In this document: piece after piece, positions 1 through 7,229 of the stretch
How positions within the stretch are numbered: position 1 is the first letter of the stretch
Layout of the letters: the number at the start of each line of letters is the position of its first letter
Assembly (NCBI RefSeq): GCF_000152805.1
Contig: NZ_CH902580.1
Span: forward strand, 1 to 50,847
Source: Maritimibacter alkaliphilus HTCC2654
GTDB lineage: Bacteria; Pseudomonadota; Alphaproteobacteria; Rhodobacterales; Rhodobacteraceae
Direction of reading: 5' to 3'
DNA: 50,847 nucleotides
Program-made: the position numbers and the translations under genes
Notes under the pieces: generated by a model
Databases searched by the model: none
Told to the model about the DNA's origin: nothing
The model's input: only the letters and a program-made list of their open reading frames with translations

Positions 1-178
1 ACCGTCGGCGCTCTCCCGACAGCTCCCGGAGCCGCTCTCGCAATTCCTCGTCCTCCGGCCGCGTCGGGCGCCGCCGATACACACGCGGATCGATCCCGGC
101 CAGGGCGCAAGCCCGCCGCTGCGAGTAGCTCTTCTCTGTCATAGCCCAGTCCACGGCGCGTCTCCTCGAACCGGGCTT
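1..178 (-). CDS. IS3-family transposase OrfB, N-terminal part (window edge)
   Basis: Reading the minus strand from 178 in the -1 frame relative to orfA gives the usual OrfB start region, with MTEKSYSQRRACALAGID beginning at 142 and then a basic RRRPTRPEDEELRERLREL segment. This is the HTH/linker region that precedes the DDE integrase domain; the catalytic core is beyond the left edge. OrfB of this family is normally made as an OrfAB fusion by -1 frameshifting at the A6 run on the minus strand at 190-185. Family assignment is by recognised sequence. Confidence 0.75.
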
Positions 179-183
179 CAGAA

Positions 184-190
184 GTTTTTT
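184..190 (-). other. Programmed -1 frameshift signal (A6C) of the IS3 element
   Basis: On the minus strand the end of orfA reads GGGAAAAAACTTCTGA, with the six-A run at 190-185 just before the stop. The OrfB frame is -1 relative to orfA here. This is the arrangement by which IS3 elements make the OrfAB fusion transposase. Confidence 0.6.
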
Positions 191-247
191 CCCAACATCT
201 CCTTCAGCGTGGCGACGTCGAGCATATGCTCGGCCAGCGTTGTTCGG

Positions 248-274
248 GGAAAACGCCCCACTGGGGCCTTTTCC
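248..274. repeat. Terminator-like palindrome inserted in IS3 orfA
   Basis: GGAAAACGCCCCA (248-260) pairs with TGGGGCCTTTTCC (262-274) around a single C, with one mismatch. It sits exactly where the OrfA reading frame breaks and is absent from the expected OrfA sequence. It looks like a mobile palindrome or a displaced bidirectional terminator, with A-rich and T-rich flanks. Confidence 0.6.
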
Positions 275-553
275 GATCCCTCCAACTCTTCAGCTTGGCA
301 TTCTCTGCCTCCAGCGCCTTCAGCCGGCGGGCATCGGAAACCTCCATGCCGCCATACTTCGATCGCCACTTGTAGAATGTCGCGTCGCTGATCCCGTGCT
401 TACGGCACAGCGCCTTCGCGCCGAGCCCAGCCTGGTGCTCCTTCAGGATGCCAATGATCTGCTCTTCGCTGAAACGGCTTCTCTTCATCGTCTGTCTCCT
501 CGTCTGGAGAACAGGCTAACCTCAAAAGGAGGACTTTTCAGGGGAGCAGGTCA

Positions 554-751
554 GGACGAACAACCGCGCCGAGAATACACACCCGCCGTTCCGAAGGCTG
601 GAGCAGGCGATGCAGCGTATCCGGCAGATGCGAGGTCTGCAGGATTTACCTCCGTCCTCGCCTCGGTCCACAACCACTTCAACCTCACGATCCACCTATA
701 TGCAGAACCGTGCCGCCGCTCTCGCCGAGTGGCACGGCCTCTTCGCGGCAT
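554..751 (+). pseudogene. IS6-family transposase remnant, C-terminal end
   Basis: Three frames must be joined to recover the typical IS6 C-terminus: TNNRAENTHPPFRRLEQAMQ in one frame from about 555, FTSVLASVHNHFNLTIHLY in another, and NRAAALAEWHGLFAA ending at the TGA at 749-751. The NNRAEN...H segment carries the last acidic residue of the DDE triad, and the VHNHFN region is the usual tail. The fragment starts exactly at the IS3 end. At least two frameshifts make it dead. Confidence 0.75.
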
Positions 752-912
752 GACAGGTCAGCTTGCTTGTCCTTGCGGAGGTTGTGAACCGTTAGGCTGA
801 CAGTCCCCGAGATCCTGCTTGCGCATTGATTGGATCTGCGTAGAGTAACGCCATGGTAGTTGGATTTAGCTGCCGCCATCGGGAGGGGGGTCTCCCGAAT
901 CAGGGGTAATTA

Positions 913-1752
913 ATGTCGATCCAGAAGATGTCGCGGCTGCTGATGTGCGCAGCGGTGTTTTTAGCGGTTCCCTTCTCAGCTTCAGCCCAGTCAACGCAAT
1001 ATGGGAACGCAGGTCCCTGGTCGCTTTTTAGGGCAACTGATAATGGCCAGGTCGTCGAGTGCTACGCGACAATGCCCGGCAACAATGGCGCCTCGATGAT
1101 TTTCACACATCAGGCCAGTTCCACTGCATTCGGCCTGAAAACGCGACGCACCAACGATGAAGGCATCGGTGAGCAGGTTTTGATCTGGTTTGATAACAAC
1201 CGTGCCGAGGGGAACTACGTGCAGATGGGTTATTCGGGAGAATGGCTCGCATACACGACATCGAACTCCGAACCGAACGGCTTGCTTGATTTGTTTGCAA
1301 ACGCCAACACAATCAGTTTCGCACTTTCGTTGCCCGGGGGTGGCGTAGAGACGTCAACATTCTCCCTCAAAGGTTCGAACGCGATGACGAAGCAGACTTA
1401 CGACTGCTTCCAAAACCCAACGTCAATGCCCAGCAGCGTCGCCGCAATGTCTTCACCGCGCGGACAAGGTGCGGGTTGTCCTGCTGCGGGTAGCGTTCGT
1501 TCTGGAAACTCTGGTCAAACTGCCACCCTCCACATTGCCAACAGCAGCTTCCGTCCACTCAAGATCTTTTGGATCGATCAGAACGGTCAGCGGCAGTTTT
1601 ATCAGGATTTGGCACATGGTCAGGACTACCAGCAGCCAACCTACCTAACCCACAAATGGATCGCAGTTGATCAAAACGGCGATTGCGTGGATGGCGTTCT
1701 AGAGGCCTCGCAACCTGGCTATAACATGATGGAAATATTCGGTGACGGGTGA
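913..1752 (+). CDS. Secreted protein with C-terminal VHL-beta-like domain
   Basis: This 279 aa protein starts with a clear Sec signal peptide (residues 1-26, ending SASAQ). Residues 30-170 form a beta-rich domain of unknown function with the pattern GPWSLFRATDNGQVVECYA, and the same domain type appears in the gene at 2173. A Ser/Gly/Pro linker follows. Residues 193-262 resemble the von Hippel-Lindau beta domain: SVRSGNSGQTATLHIANSS, then LKIFWIDQNGQRQFYQDL and QQPTYLTHKWIAVDQNG. Bacterial proteins with this fold are usually exported and of unknown function. No operon partner is evident; base composition looks lower in GC than the island downstream. The VHL call rests on the WID...L..G..Y.Q.TYLTH pattern. 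Confidence 0.7.
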   Translation: MSIQKMSRLLMCAAVFLAVPFSASAQSTQYGNAGPWSLFRATDNGQVVECYATMPGNNGASMIFTHQASSTAFGLKTRRTNDEGIGEQVLIWFDNNRAEGNYVQMGYSGEWLAYTTSNSEPNGLLDLFANANTISFALSLPGGGVETSTFSLKGSNAMTKQTYDCFQNPTSMPSSVAAMSSPRGQGAGCPAAGSVRSGNSGQTATLHIANSSFRPLKIFWIDQNGQRQFYQDLAHGQDYQQPTYLTHKWIAVDQNGDCVDGVLEASQPGYNMMEIFGDG

Positions 1753-2172
1753 GACACGATCAGCGCAAGGGTAAGCCGATGATGCCCAGAGTTCACGCCT
1801 GCCTACTCTTGCTTTGCATCGCCGGTCTGGGGTCTTCGAGCGAAGCGGCTTAATCCGTCAAGTGGTCCGGTGATTGGCTTTGGGTCAGGTCTCTGACGCT
1901 TTTCGGAAAGCCCGTCGATACCAACGGGCCTCCGCTTCCCTATACTTTATGCATCATTTTTTTATTTGGGAGGAAGTACTTGAAATCGATGTCGCTGTCC
2001 CGGCTGGAAACCCAGTCTCTGAACAGGCGGAAAGGCTTCGAGGGCAGGCCTTCATTGCCTGGATAGGCATGGGTCAGCTCGAAACTTCAATATCTGAAAG
2101 CACGATCATCACTCAAGGTTATCCTTATTCCACGGCCATCAAGAAGCTGAGGCGTAAGCGTCAAGGAAGGGT
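1753..2172. other. Intergenic stretch with an orphan signal-peptide reading frame
   Basis: No convincing gene fills these 420 bases. At 1779-1853 a short frame encodes MMPRVHACLLLLCIAGLGSS-like residues ending in TAA, i.e. a signal peptide with nothing after it. The same frame reopens beyond the stop for about 70 codons without recognisable homology. This could be the wreck of a third secreted-protein gene. A 100-codon frame at 1874-2176 starting from TTG has no ribosome site and overlaps the next gene; I do not accept it. Confidence 0.35.
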
Positions 2173-3102
2173 ATGAATTTGCTCCGTTCGTTATGTCTGT
2201 TGTCGTGCGCAGTTGCAGCTTGCGTGCCTGTTTCAGCATTTGCCCAAGCGCCGGAAATAGGTGACGGGATAATCAATATTGTCGATGATCCTGAGGTGAC
2301 GCAGGGGGATTTTTATGCCGATGTGCGCGGCTGGAACGTCTTTTCGGGCAGCACGGACGAGGGTTTCGCTTTTTGTGCGGCAGAGATGGAAACGCCGGGC
2401 CTGACCTGGCGTTTCGGGTACGATAAATCCCCCCAATGGCAGATTGCCATCAAACATCGGTTCTCTGGCGAAACCCCTTATGGCTTGTTCGATGTAGATG
2501 GACGGCAATTGGGAATTAGCGGATGGGGTAGCGGTGACTGGGTTATTCTGTGGCCCCACAAAGGCGAGTATGACGCTATTGCCAGCGGCAATCGAATGGA
2601 AATCCGCGTGGGCGAGGTGTGGTACGAAATGCAATTGCAGGGCACTGCGGCAGCGGCGCTGAAAGTTCAAGAATGCGTAACGAACCGTGGCAATCCTGAC
2701 CTCGCTTCAGCGGGAACTACGCTTGCGCAGCCAGTCGGTTCTTCCAGCACTTCGATGGCCGGCGCGCCGCAAATGCCGGATCCGAACCGTCGCGGTGAGC
2801 AGTTCGTTGGCAATTGTCAAACCGACTATGCAAGTTACCGCTGTATGGCGGCGACACTTACGCCGACAATAGGCAATGGGCGGGCCGAGCTTGTGTACGA
2901 TCCGTCAGGCAGCGAATTTAGCTATATCATTCAAACCGACAAGAACGACCTGTCCCAGGTCTGGGTAGAATTCGGCGGGCAGCCCTATAGGTATATGGGC
3001 AGTTGGAATTCCGATGGTCGCTGCTACCGTCCGATGGCGGATCAGGATGCGCAGGTTGTTGTAAATCTAGGCCACGACGCTTGGTCGCTTTGTATTCAGT
3101 AG
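2173..3102 (+). CDS. Secreted protein of unknown function, paralogous N-domain to the gene at 913
   Basis: 309 aa with a Sec signal peptide (about 1-25, ending SAFAQ). Residues 45-165 (GWNVFSGSTDEGFAFCAAEM through EVWYEMQLQG and a Cys-containing end) share the W-x-[VL]-F...C-A pattern of the first domain of the upstream secreted protein, so the two are likely distant paralogues. The C-terminal part (about 205-309) has four further cysteines (NCQTDYASYRC, GRCYRP, LCIQ) suggesting disulfides in the periplasm or outside. The start ATG at 2173 has AAGGAAGG just upstream. No known family recognised beyond that. Confidence 0.65.
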   Translation: MNLLRSLCLLSCAVAACVPVSAFAQAPEIGDGIINIVDDPEVTQGDFYADVRGWNVFSGSTDEGFAFCAAEMETPGLTWRFGYDKSPQWQIAIKHRFSGETPYGLFDVDGRQLGISGWGSGDWVILWPHKGEYDAIASGNRMEIRVGEVWYEMQLQGTAAAALKVQECVTNRGNPDLASAGTTLAQPVGSSSTSMAGAPQMPDPNRRGEQFVGNCQTDYASYRCMAATLTPTIGNGRAELVYDPSGSEFSYIIQTDKNDLSQVWVEFGGQPYRYMGSWNSDGRCYRPMADQDAQVVVNLGHDAWSLCIQ

Positions 3103-3211
3103 GTTGAATGGAGGCGTCAGGGGAAACCGCTTTGGACTGAGGCGCGCCTAGATTTGTAGACGCTTTGCCTCCTAACTTTGAGCCTGTTGTATCTCGGCTT
3201 TGCTATTCTGA

Positions 3212-3247
3212 CCCCGTCAGGCGCCTTGGCAGAGGTTGCTGACGGGG
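3212..3247 (+). repeat. Perfect inverted repeat in the IS110 5' non-coding region
   Basis: CCCCGTCAG (3212-3220) and CTGACGGGG (3239-3247) form a perfect 9-bp stem with an 18-nt loop, about 125 nt before the IS110 transposase start. IS110-group elements carry a structured non-coding bridge RNA in this position, and the stem-loop with a sizeable internal loop is compatible with that. Element boundaries were not determined, so the RNA assignment is inference. Confidence 0.4.
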
Positions 3248-3371
3248 CGGTGTTTGGCATCTGAGCCTTGTGGGTTTGACCACGTTTCCTAGCGAGCCAG
3301 CACCGTCTCTCTTCATCGTCTCGATCGGTTGAATGCGGTCGCCGAGGACCGCGGAGCAGAAGGAAGAGAGC

Positions 3372-4262
3372 ATGAATACGGTATCACGGGACCGGATCAT
3401 TGGCATAGACGTCAGCCGCGATTGGTTGGATATCTACTGTCTATCAGAAAGCAAGCATGCGCGGCCGCCGAACAAGGTTGAAGGGCACGAGCAAGTCGCT
3501 CAACTCGCTCGTGAACCGGGCGCCCTGGTTTGCTTCGAGGCCACTGGTGGACAAGAATGGTGTCTGTAATCCGCCCTTGATACTGCTGGGACTGCGACCC
3601 GGCAATTGCCGCCCACCCAGATCAAGGCCTTCGCCGCGAGCCGAAGCACACGCGCCAAGACCGATCGGATCGACGCGGAACTCATTGCGCGCTTCATGGC
3701 CTTCCGGCCGGATGCGGGACGAGTGTTGCCACATGAAAAGATACGCCGTCTCAGGGCGTTGACATCAAAGCACGGACAGCTGGGGTCGCCGGATATGTTG
3801 GTTGCCATGGATGCCGAGTTGAAAGGCCTTCTCGATCGCCAGATTGCAGAGCTGAACGTTCGGATCGAGCAGACAATAGCCTCGGATAATGACCTGGCTG
3901 CGATTGCCGATGTCCTGCGTTCCGTTGCCGAGATCGGCCCCGGCGCCAGCACTATGCTGATCGCCGAGATGCCCGAACTCGGCCAGCTCTCCGGTGAGCA
4001 GGCCGCCGCGCTCGCGGGACTGGCCCCAATCGCACATGACAGCGGTTCCATGCGCGGCAAGCGCGCCATTGGAGGAGGACGGCGCAAGCTGCGACACGTC
4101 ATGTTCCACGCGGACCTCGTCGCCAGCCATCACAACCCGATCCTGAAAACCTTCGCTGACCGCCTGCGAGCCGCGGGAAAGCCACACAAGGTTGTCATCA
4201 CTGCCGTCGCACGCAAGCTCGTCACGATTGCGAACGGGCTCTGCAAACACCGTCAAAAATGA
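3372..4262 (+). pseudogene. IS110-family transposase with in-frame stop and internal deletion
   Basis: From ATG 3372 (after AAGGAAGAGAG) the protein begins MNTVSRDRIIGIDVSRDWLD, the RuvC-like DEDD domain; CFEATGG (about residues 55-61) and DRIDAELIARF give the other acidic positions. An in-frame TAA at 3567-3569 stops it after residue 65, but the same frame continues to 4262 with the C-terminal transposase_20 domain (ALAGLAPIAHDSGSMRGKR, then RRKLRHVMF). The stretch around KHGQLGSPDMLVAMDAELKG looks shorter than in typical relatives, suggesting an additional in-frame deletion. Downstream translation could restart at TTG 3606, but the product would lack the catalytic N-terminus. Confidence 0.85.
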
Positions 4263-4651
4263 GCCGATCAGGCCACCTGACAGATACAGTTGCTAGTAGA
4301 TAGGTAAGACAAGAGGTGCAACGATGCGAGGGCCGGGTCACGTCGTCTCGGCCCTCGTGTCTTCACGGCGTTGAGGTTGCACGAAGAGACTGCTCATCCC
4401 TAAACGGCGGGGCGCAAGAACGGGTCGACCGCGACACTCAAAGGCACTGGCCGATACGCTTGGGGTGACAATCGACGAGATCGTTTGGGGGGGGCTGCTG
4501 CACCTTGTCGGCGGAACGCTGTTGGGCTCTGGCAAGTCTTCACCACAATGGGTCGATCACAGCTGACGTGCTGTAGCATAGGCGACGTCATGGCCTACCG
4601 CGTCGAAAATGGGCGGCAGGCCAACCTGTGGGGTGCGTTTGTTGAGCCATT
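4263..4651. other. Gene-free stretch right of IS110, with a possible regulator remnant
   Basis: No complete gene is seen. GAGGGCCG/CGGCCCTC-type inverted sequences at about 4329-4361 may belong to the IS110 end. A start-less frame at about 4370-4560 reads RPRHSKALADTLGVTIDEIV, which resembles the end of a Cro/C1-type helix-turn-helix domain; it has no start codon and is at most a remnant. Frames such as 4485-4733 have no ribosome site and no homology I recognise. Confidence 0.3.
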
Positions 4652-5557
4652 TCACCCGGCGATTCCGGTACCTCGAAGGAAGTCCAGAAACGCCCGCGTA
4701 GCAAAGGTCAGAGAGCCGCGCCGGCGGCGGTAGATGTAGAGTTCCCGCTTCCACGCGAGTGCCGGGATGGTCAATTGCGAGATAAGCCCGAGTTCGACTT
4801 CGTGGCGCAAGAGCGATTCCGGCATGAGGGTTACGAGAGGAGACGCGAGTAGCGCGTTGACCGCGACGGTCAGCGAGCGCGTTTCGACTGCGATATCGGG
4901 CACAGTCATGGAGGTAGCGTGATAAGCTTCGCGAAGCTTAAAATGCGCGATGCTGTCTTCAGGAACCATCACCCAGCGGTAGCGAGCAAGATCGGAAAGG
5001 GCCGGGCGCGCCATGTCTTGAAGTGGGTGATCGCGCCGCACGTAAACCTGCCACCAGTCGCTGGTGACGTAGACCTGTTCCAGATCGAACTGGCTCGCCC
5101 CTGATACCGCTCCGGCCACCGCTAGGTCGATCCGACCGGCCAAAAGGTCGTCGATCAATCGATCCTCGATGGCGTCGGTGACGCGGAGCTGGATGTTGGG
5201 ATGTGCGTCAAGCATTTGTGACATCGCATGTCGTATCAGCGGATCGACCGCGCCCGCGACGCAACCGATGCGCAGGGTGCCGGTGGTCGCGCCGGAGATC
5301 GACCGCAGTTCTTCGAGCGCGGCTCCCCAATCAGCCAGAAGCAGTTCGGCTCGAGGCAAGAGCGCCTGTCCATGTGGGGTAAGGCTCATGCCCAACGGGT
5401 GCCGTTCGAAGAGTTGCGCACCAACAGTCTCTTCGAGATTGCGGATGATCCTAGACAAGGCGGGTTGCGTGATATGCAGCTGTTCGGCGGCCCGCCCGAG
5501 CGAGCGGGCCTGTGCGACGGTCACAAAGGCTGAGAGGTGGCGGTTGTTAAGACTCAT
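4652..5557 (-). CDS. LysR-family transcriptional regulator
   Basis: 301 aa, normal LysR length. Residues 1-60 form the winged HTH (HLSAFVTVAQARSLGRAAE, then HITQPALSRIIRNLEETVG), and residues about 90-295 the type 2 periplasmic-binding-like effector domain (TGTLRIGCVAGAVDPLI onward). It is divergent from the TRAP/indolepyruvate oxidoreductase operon starting at 5748 with a 190-bp shared promoter region, the classic LysR layout, so it most likely controls that operon in response to the imported acid or a derivative. The start ATG at 5557 is the first Met and fits the HTH boundary. Effector unknown. Confidence 0.92.
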   Translation of the reverse strand: MSLNNRHLSAFVTVAQARSLGRAAEQLHITQPALSRIIRNLEETVGAQLFERHPLGMSLTPHGQALLPRAELLLADWGAALEELRSISGATTGTLRIGCVAGAVDPLIRHAMSQMLDAHPNIQLRVTDAIEDRLIDDLLAGRIDLAVAGAVSGASQFDLEQVYVTSDWWQVYVRRDHPLQDMARPALSDLARYRWVMVPEDSIAHFKLREAYHATSMTVPDIAVETRSLTVAVNALLASPLVTLMPESLLRHEVELGLISQLTIPALAWKRELYIYRRRRGSLTFATRAFLDFLRGTGIAG

Positions 5558-5747
5558 AACGTTTTTGCATGGCTTTGGACATGATAAGCAGTTGCACGAT
5601 CAACGCGTCAGGGGAAGACTTGTTGACGCCCGGAGCCAAAACAACTGAAAAACCGGGTTACGAAGAAAGATCGCATGGTCTGCCTTGGTGCTCTGAAGGC
5701 CCTTGTCAGAAGAAAAAAGCATGGGTCTTGCATTTGGGAGGATAGAA

Positions 5748-6725
5748 ATGTTCAACAAACTCGCCCCGGCGGTTGCTGGAGCCATCCTTGTGGCGTCCGC
5801 TCAGGTCAGCTTCGCGGAAGTCACGACCCTTCGTGTTGTCACGGCCTTTCCACAAAACACGCCGCAAAACATTCCGCTGAATGGTTTCGTGGACCGGGTC
5901 AACGAAACCTGTACCGAAAGCGTTCAGCTCCAATTTGTCGGGGGGCCTGAGGCTGTGCCGACCTTCGAACTGGGCGAGGCGGTGCGGCGCGGCGTCGTGG
6001 ACGTGGGATATAGCTCGCAGTCCTTCTATGCCTCTATCGTGCCAGAAGCTGCAGCAATTAAGCTTTCGACCAACACCGTGGCTGAACAGCGCGAGAACGG
6101 CGGGCATGAGCTATTGAACCAGATCCATCAGGAGCGGATGAACGCAGTCTACCTTGCTCGGACGCACGAGGACGTTCCGTTCTATCTGTATCTGACCGAA
6201 GAGGCAGACCCTCTCGACCTTACTGGCAAGAGCCTGCGGATCGCCCCCGTCTATCGCGCTTTCTTCGATACACTCGGCGCGCAGCTCGTTCAGACGCCGC
6301 CGTCCGAGATGTACACTGCGGTCGAACGCGGCGTCGTGCAGGGCCTCGGTTGGACGAGTCTGGGCATCTTCGATTTCGGCCTTCAGGAACATCTGAAATA
6401 TCGGGTCGAGCCGGGTTTTTATCTGTCCGACGGCAACGTGCTGGTGAATCTGGACAAGTGGAACGATCTGTCTGAAGCCGCGCAATCCTGTCTGAACGAG
6501 GCGGCCGTCTGGATCGAAGGGCAGGGGCAGGAGATGTCAGATCTCTCGGTTCAGGACCTTGCCAGGCAAGCCGAAGCCGGGATCGAAGCGATTGAGCTGA
6601 CGGGCGAGGATCGCGAGGAATTCCTGCGCCGCGCCTCCGACGCCGGATGGGCAGAGATCGAAGAGCTTGCGCCCGAGAACGCAGCCAAGCTCAAGGAACT
6701 GCTGGCGCCCGACACTGCCGGGTAA
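5748..6725 (+). CDS. dctP: TRAP transporter substrate-binding protein (DctP family)
   Basis: 325 aa periplasmic binding protein of a tripartite ATP-independent transporter. ATG 5748 is preferred over upstream in-frame starts because GGGAGGA sits 6-7 nt upstream and the protein then begins with a proper signal peptide (MFNKLAPAVAGAILVASAQ...SFA). The central segment SLRIAPVYRAFFDTLGAQ followed by TPPSEMYTAVERGVVQGLG is the conserved DctP ligand-pocket region, including the Arg that normally salt-bridges a substrate carboxylate. First gene of a dctP-dctQ-dctM-iorA-iorB unit, so the ligand is probably a carboxylic (2-oxo or aromatic) acid oxidised by the last two products. Likely LysR-controlled. 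Confidence 0.93.
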   Translation: MFNKLAPAVAGAILVASAQVSFAEVTTLRVVTAFPQNTPQNIPLNGFVDRVNETCTESVQLQFVGGPEAVPTFELGEAVRRGVVDVGYSSQSFYASIVPEAAAIKLSTNTVAEQRENGGHELLNQIHQERMNAVYLARTHEDVPFYLYLTEEADPLDLTGKSLRIAPVYRAFFDTLGAQLVQTPPSEMYTAVERGVVQGLGWTSLGIFDFGLQEHLKYRVEPGFYLSDGNVLVNLDKWNDLSEAAQSCLNEAAVWIEGQGQEMSDLSVQDLARQAEAGIEAIELTGEDREEFLRRASDAGWAEIEELAPENAAKLKELLAPDTAG

Positions 6726-6729
6726 CGCC

Positions 6730-7227
6730 ATGTCCGGTCTGGTGCGCGGTTTCGATGCCGTCCTGAAATTCGCCGCAATGATCGGCGCAGCGCTTATCGC
6801 CCTCACCGTGGTGACCACGGTGGGGGACGTCGTTGCCCGGCAAGTCGGGTCGAAACTCTTCTACTGGCAGGTGGATTTTGTGGAACTTGCGCTCACGGCC
6901 TCGGCCTTCCTGATCGCGCCATGGCTACTAACTCGGGGCGCGCACGTGCGGGTCGACGTGGCCGTGGCGATGCTGCCGGCTAGAGCTTCGGCGGTGGTGC
7001 AACGCCTCGCCAACCTTTTCGGGACAGCGATTTGCACCATCCTCGCCGTCTATGCGTGGCAGGAAATGAGCGGATCCGCAGCACGGGGAAGCATCATGAT
7101 CCGCAGTTTCGTCATTCCCGAATGGTGGGTCCTGACGGTCGCGCCCTTTGCCTTCGTCACGCTCGCGATAGAGTTCGCGCTGCGTACGGCAGGGCTACGG
7201 GACCGGTCCGAAGTCGTGGGTCTGTAG
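6730..7227 (+). CDS. dctQ: TRAP transporter small membrane subunit (DctQ family)
   Basis: 165 aa with four predicted membrane spans (about 12-34, 48-68, 85-108 and 125-148), the size and topology of DctQ. The segment DVVARQVGSKLFYWQVDFVE has the R...F...W..E pattern typical between the first two spans. Starts 4 nt after the binding-protein stop and ends 2 nt before the large-subunit start, so translation is coupled. With the DctM protein it forms the inner-membrane permease that takes substrate from the binding protein. Confidence 0.9.
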   Translation: MSGLVRGFDAVLKFAAMIGAALIALTVVTTVGDVVARQVGSKLFYWQVDFVELALTASAFLIAPWLLTRGAHVRVDVAVAMLPARASAVVQRLANLFGTAICTILAVYAWQEMSGSAARGSIMIRSFVIPEWWVLTVAPFAFVTLAIEFALRTAGLRDRSEVVGL

Positions 7228-7229
7228 CG

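Larger units (their letters stand above)
178..488 (-). pseudogene. IS3-family transposase OrfA, interrupted by a palindromic insertion
   Basis: The first 67 residues (MKRSRFSEEQIIGILKEHQ onward, with the HTH segment GISDATFYKWRSKYGG and then a coiled heptad region) match IS3 OrfA proteins. After ENAKLK the frame is lost. The expected tail LAEHMLDVATLKEMLGKNF is present but in another frame, from about 242 down to the TGA at 180-178. About 45 bp of extra DNA separates the two halves and contains a near-perfect palindrome at 248-274. The normal protein would be about 88 aa. The start ATG is at 488 with no strong ribosome site. Confidence 0.8.
1..553 (-). mobile_element. IS3-family insertion sequence, partial and damaged
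   Basis: The minus strand carries orfA and the start of orfB of an IS3-family element, running off the left edge. The outer end probably lies near 553, where the minus strand reads TGACCTGCTCCCCTGAAAAG, matching the TG-starting inverted repeats common in this family. It abuts an IS6 transposase remnant, so the IS3 appears to have inserted into that older IS6 copy. The other end and any target duplication are outside the window. OrfA is disrupted, so the copy is probably inactive. Confidence 0.8.

Noticed and set aside
1874-2176. A 100-codon open frame between the two secreted-protein genes
   Set aside because: It starts at TTG without a ribosome site, overlaps the start of the next gene, and its translation has no signal peptide or recognisable domain.
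4485-4733. An 82-codon frame on the plus strand overlapping the end of the LysR gene
   Set aside because: No ribosome site, composition like random high-GC frames, and it overlaps a well-supported gene on the other strand.
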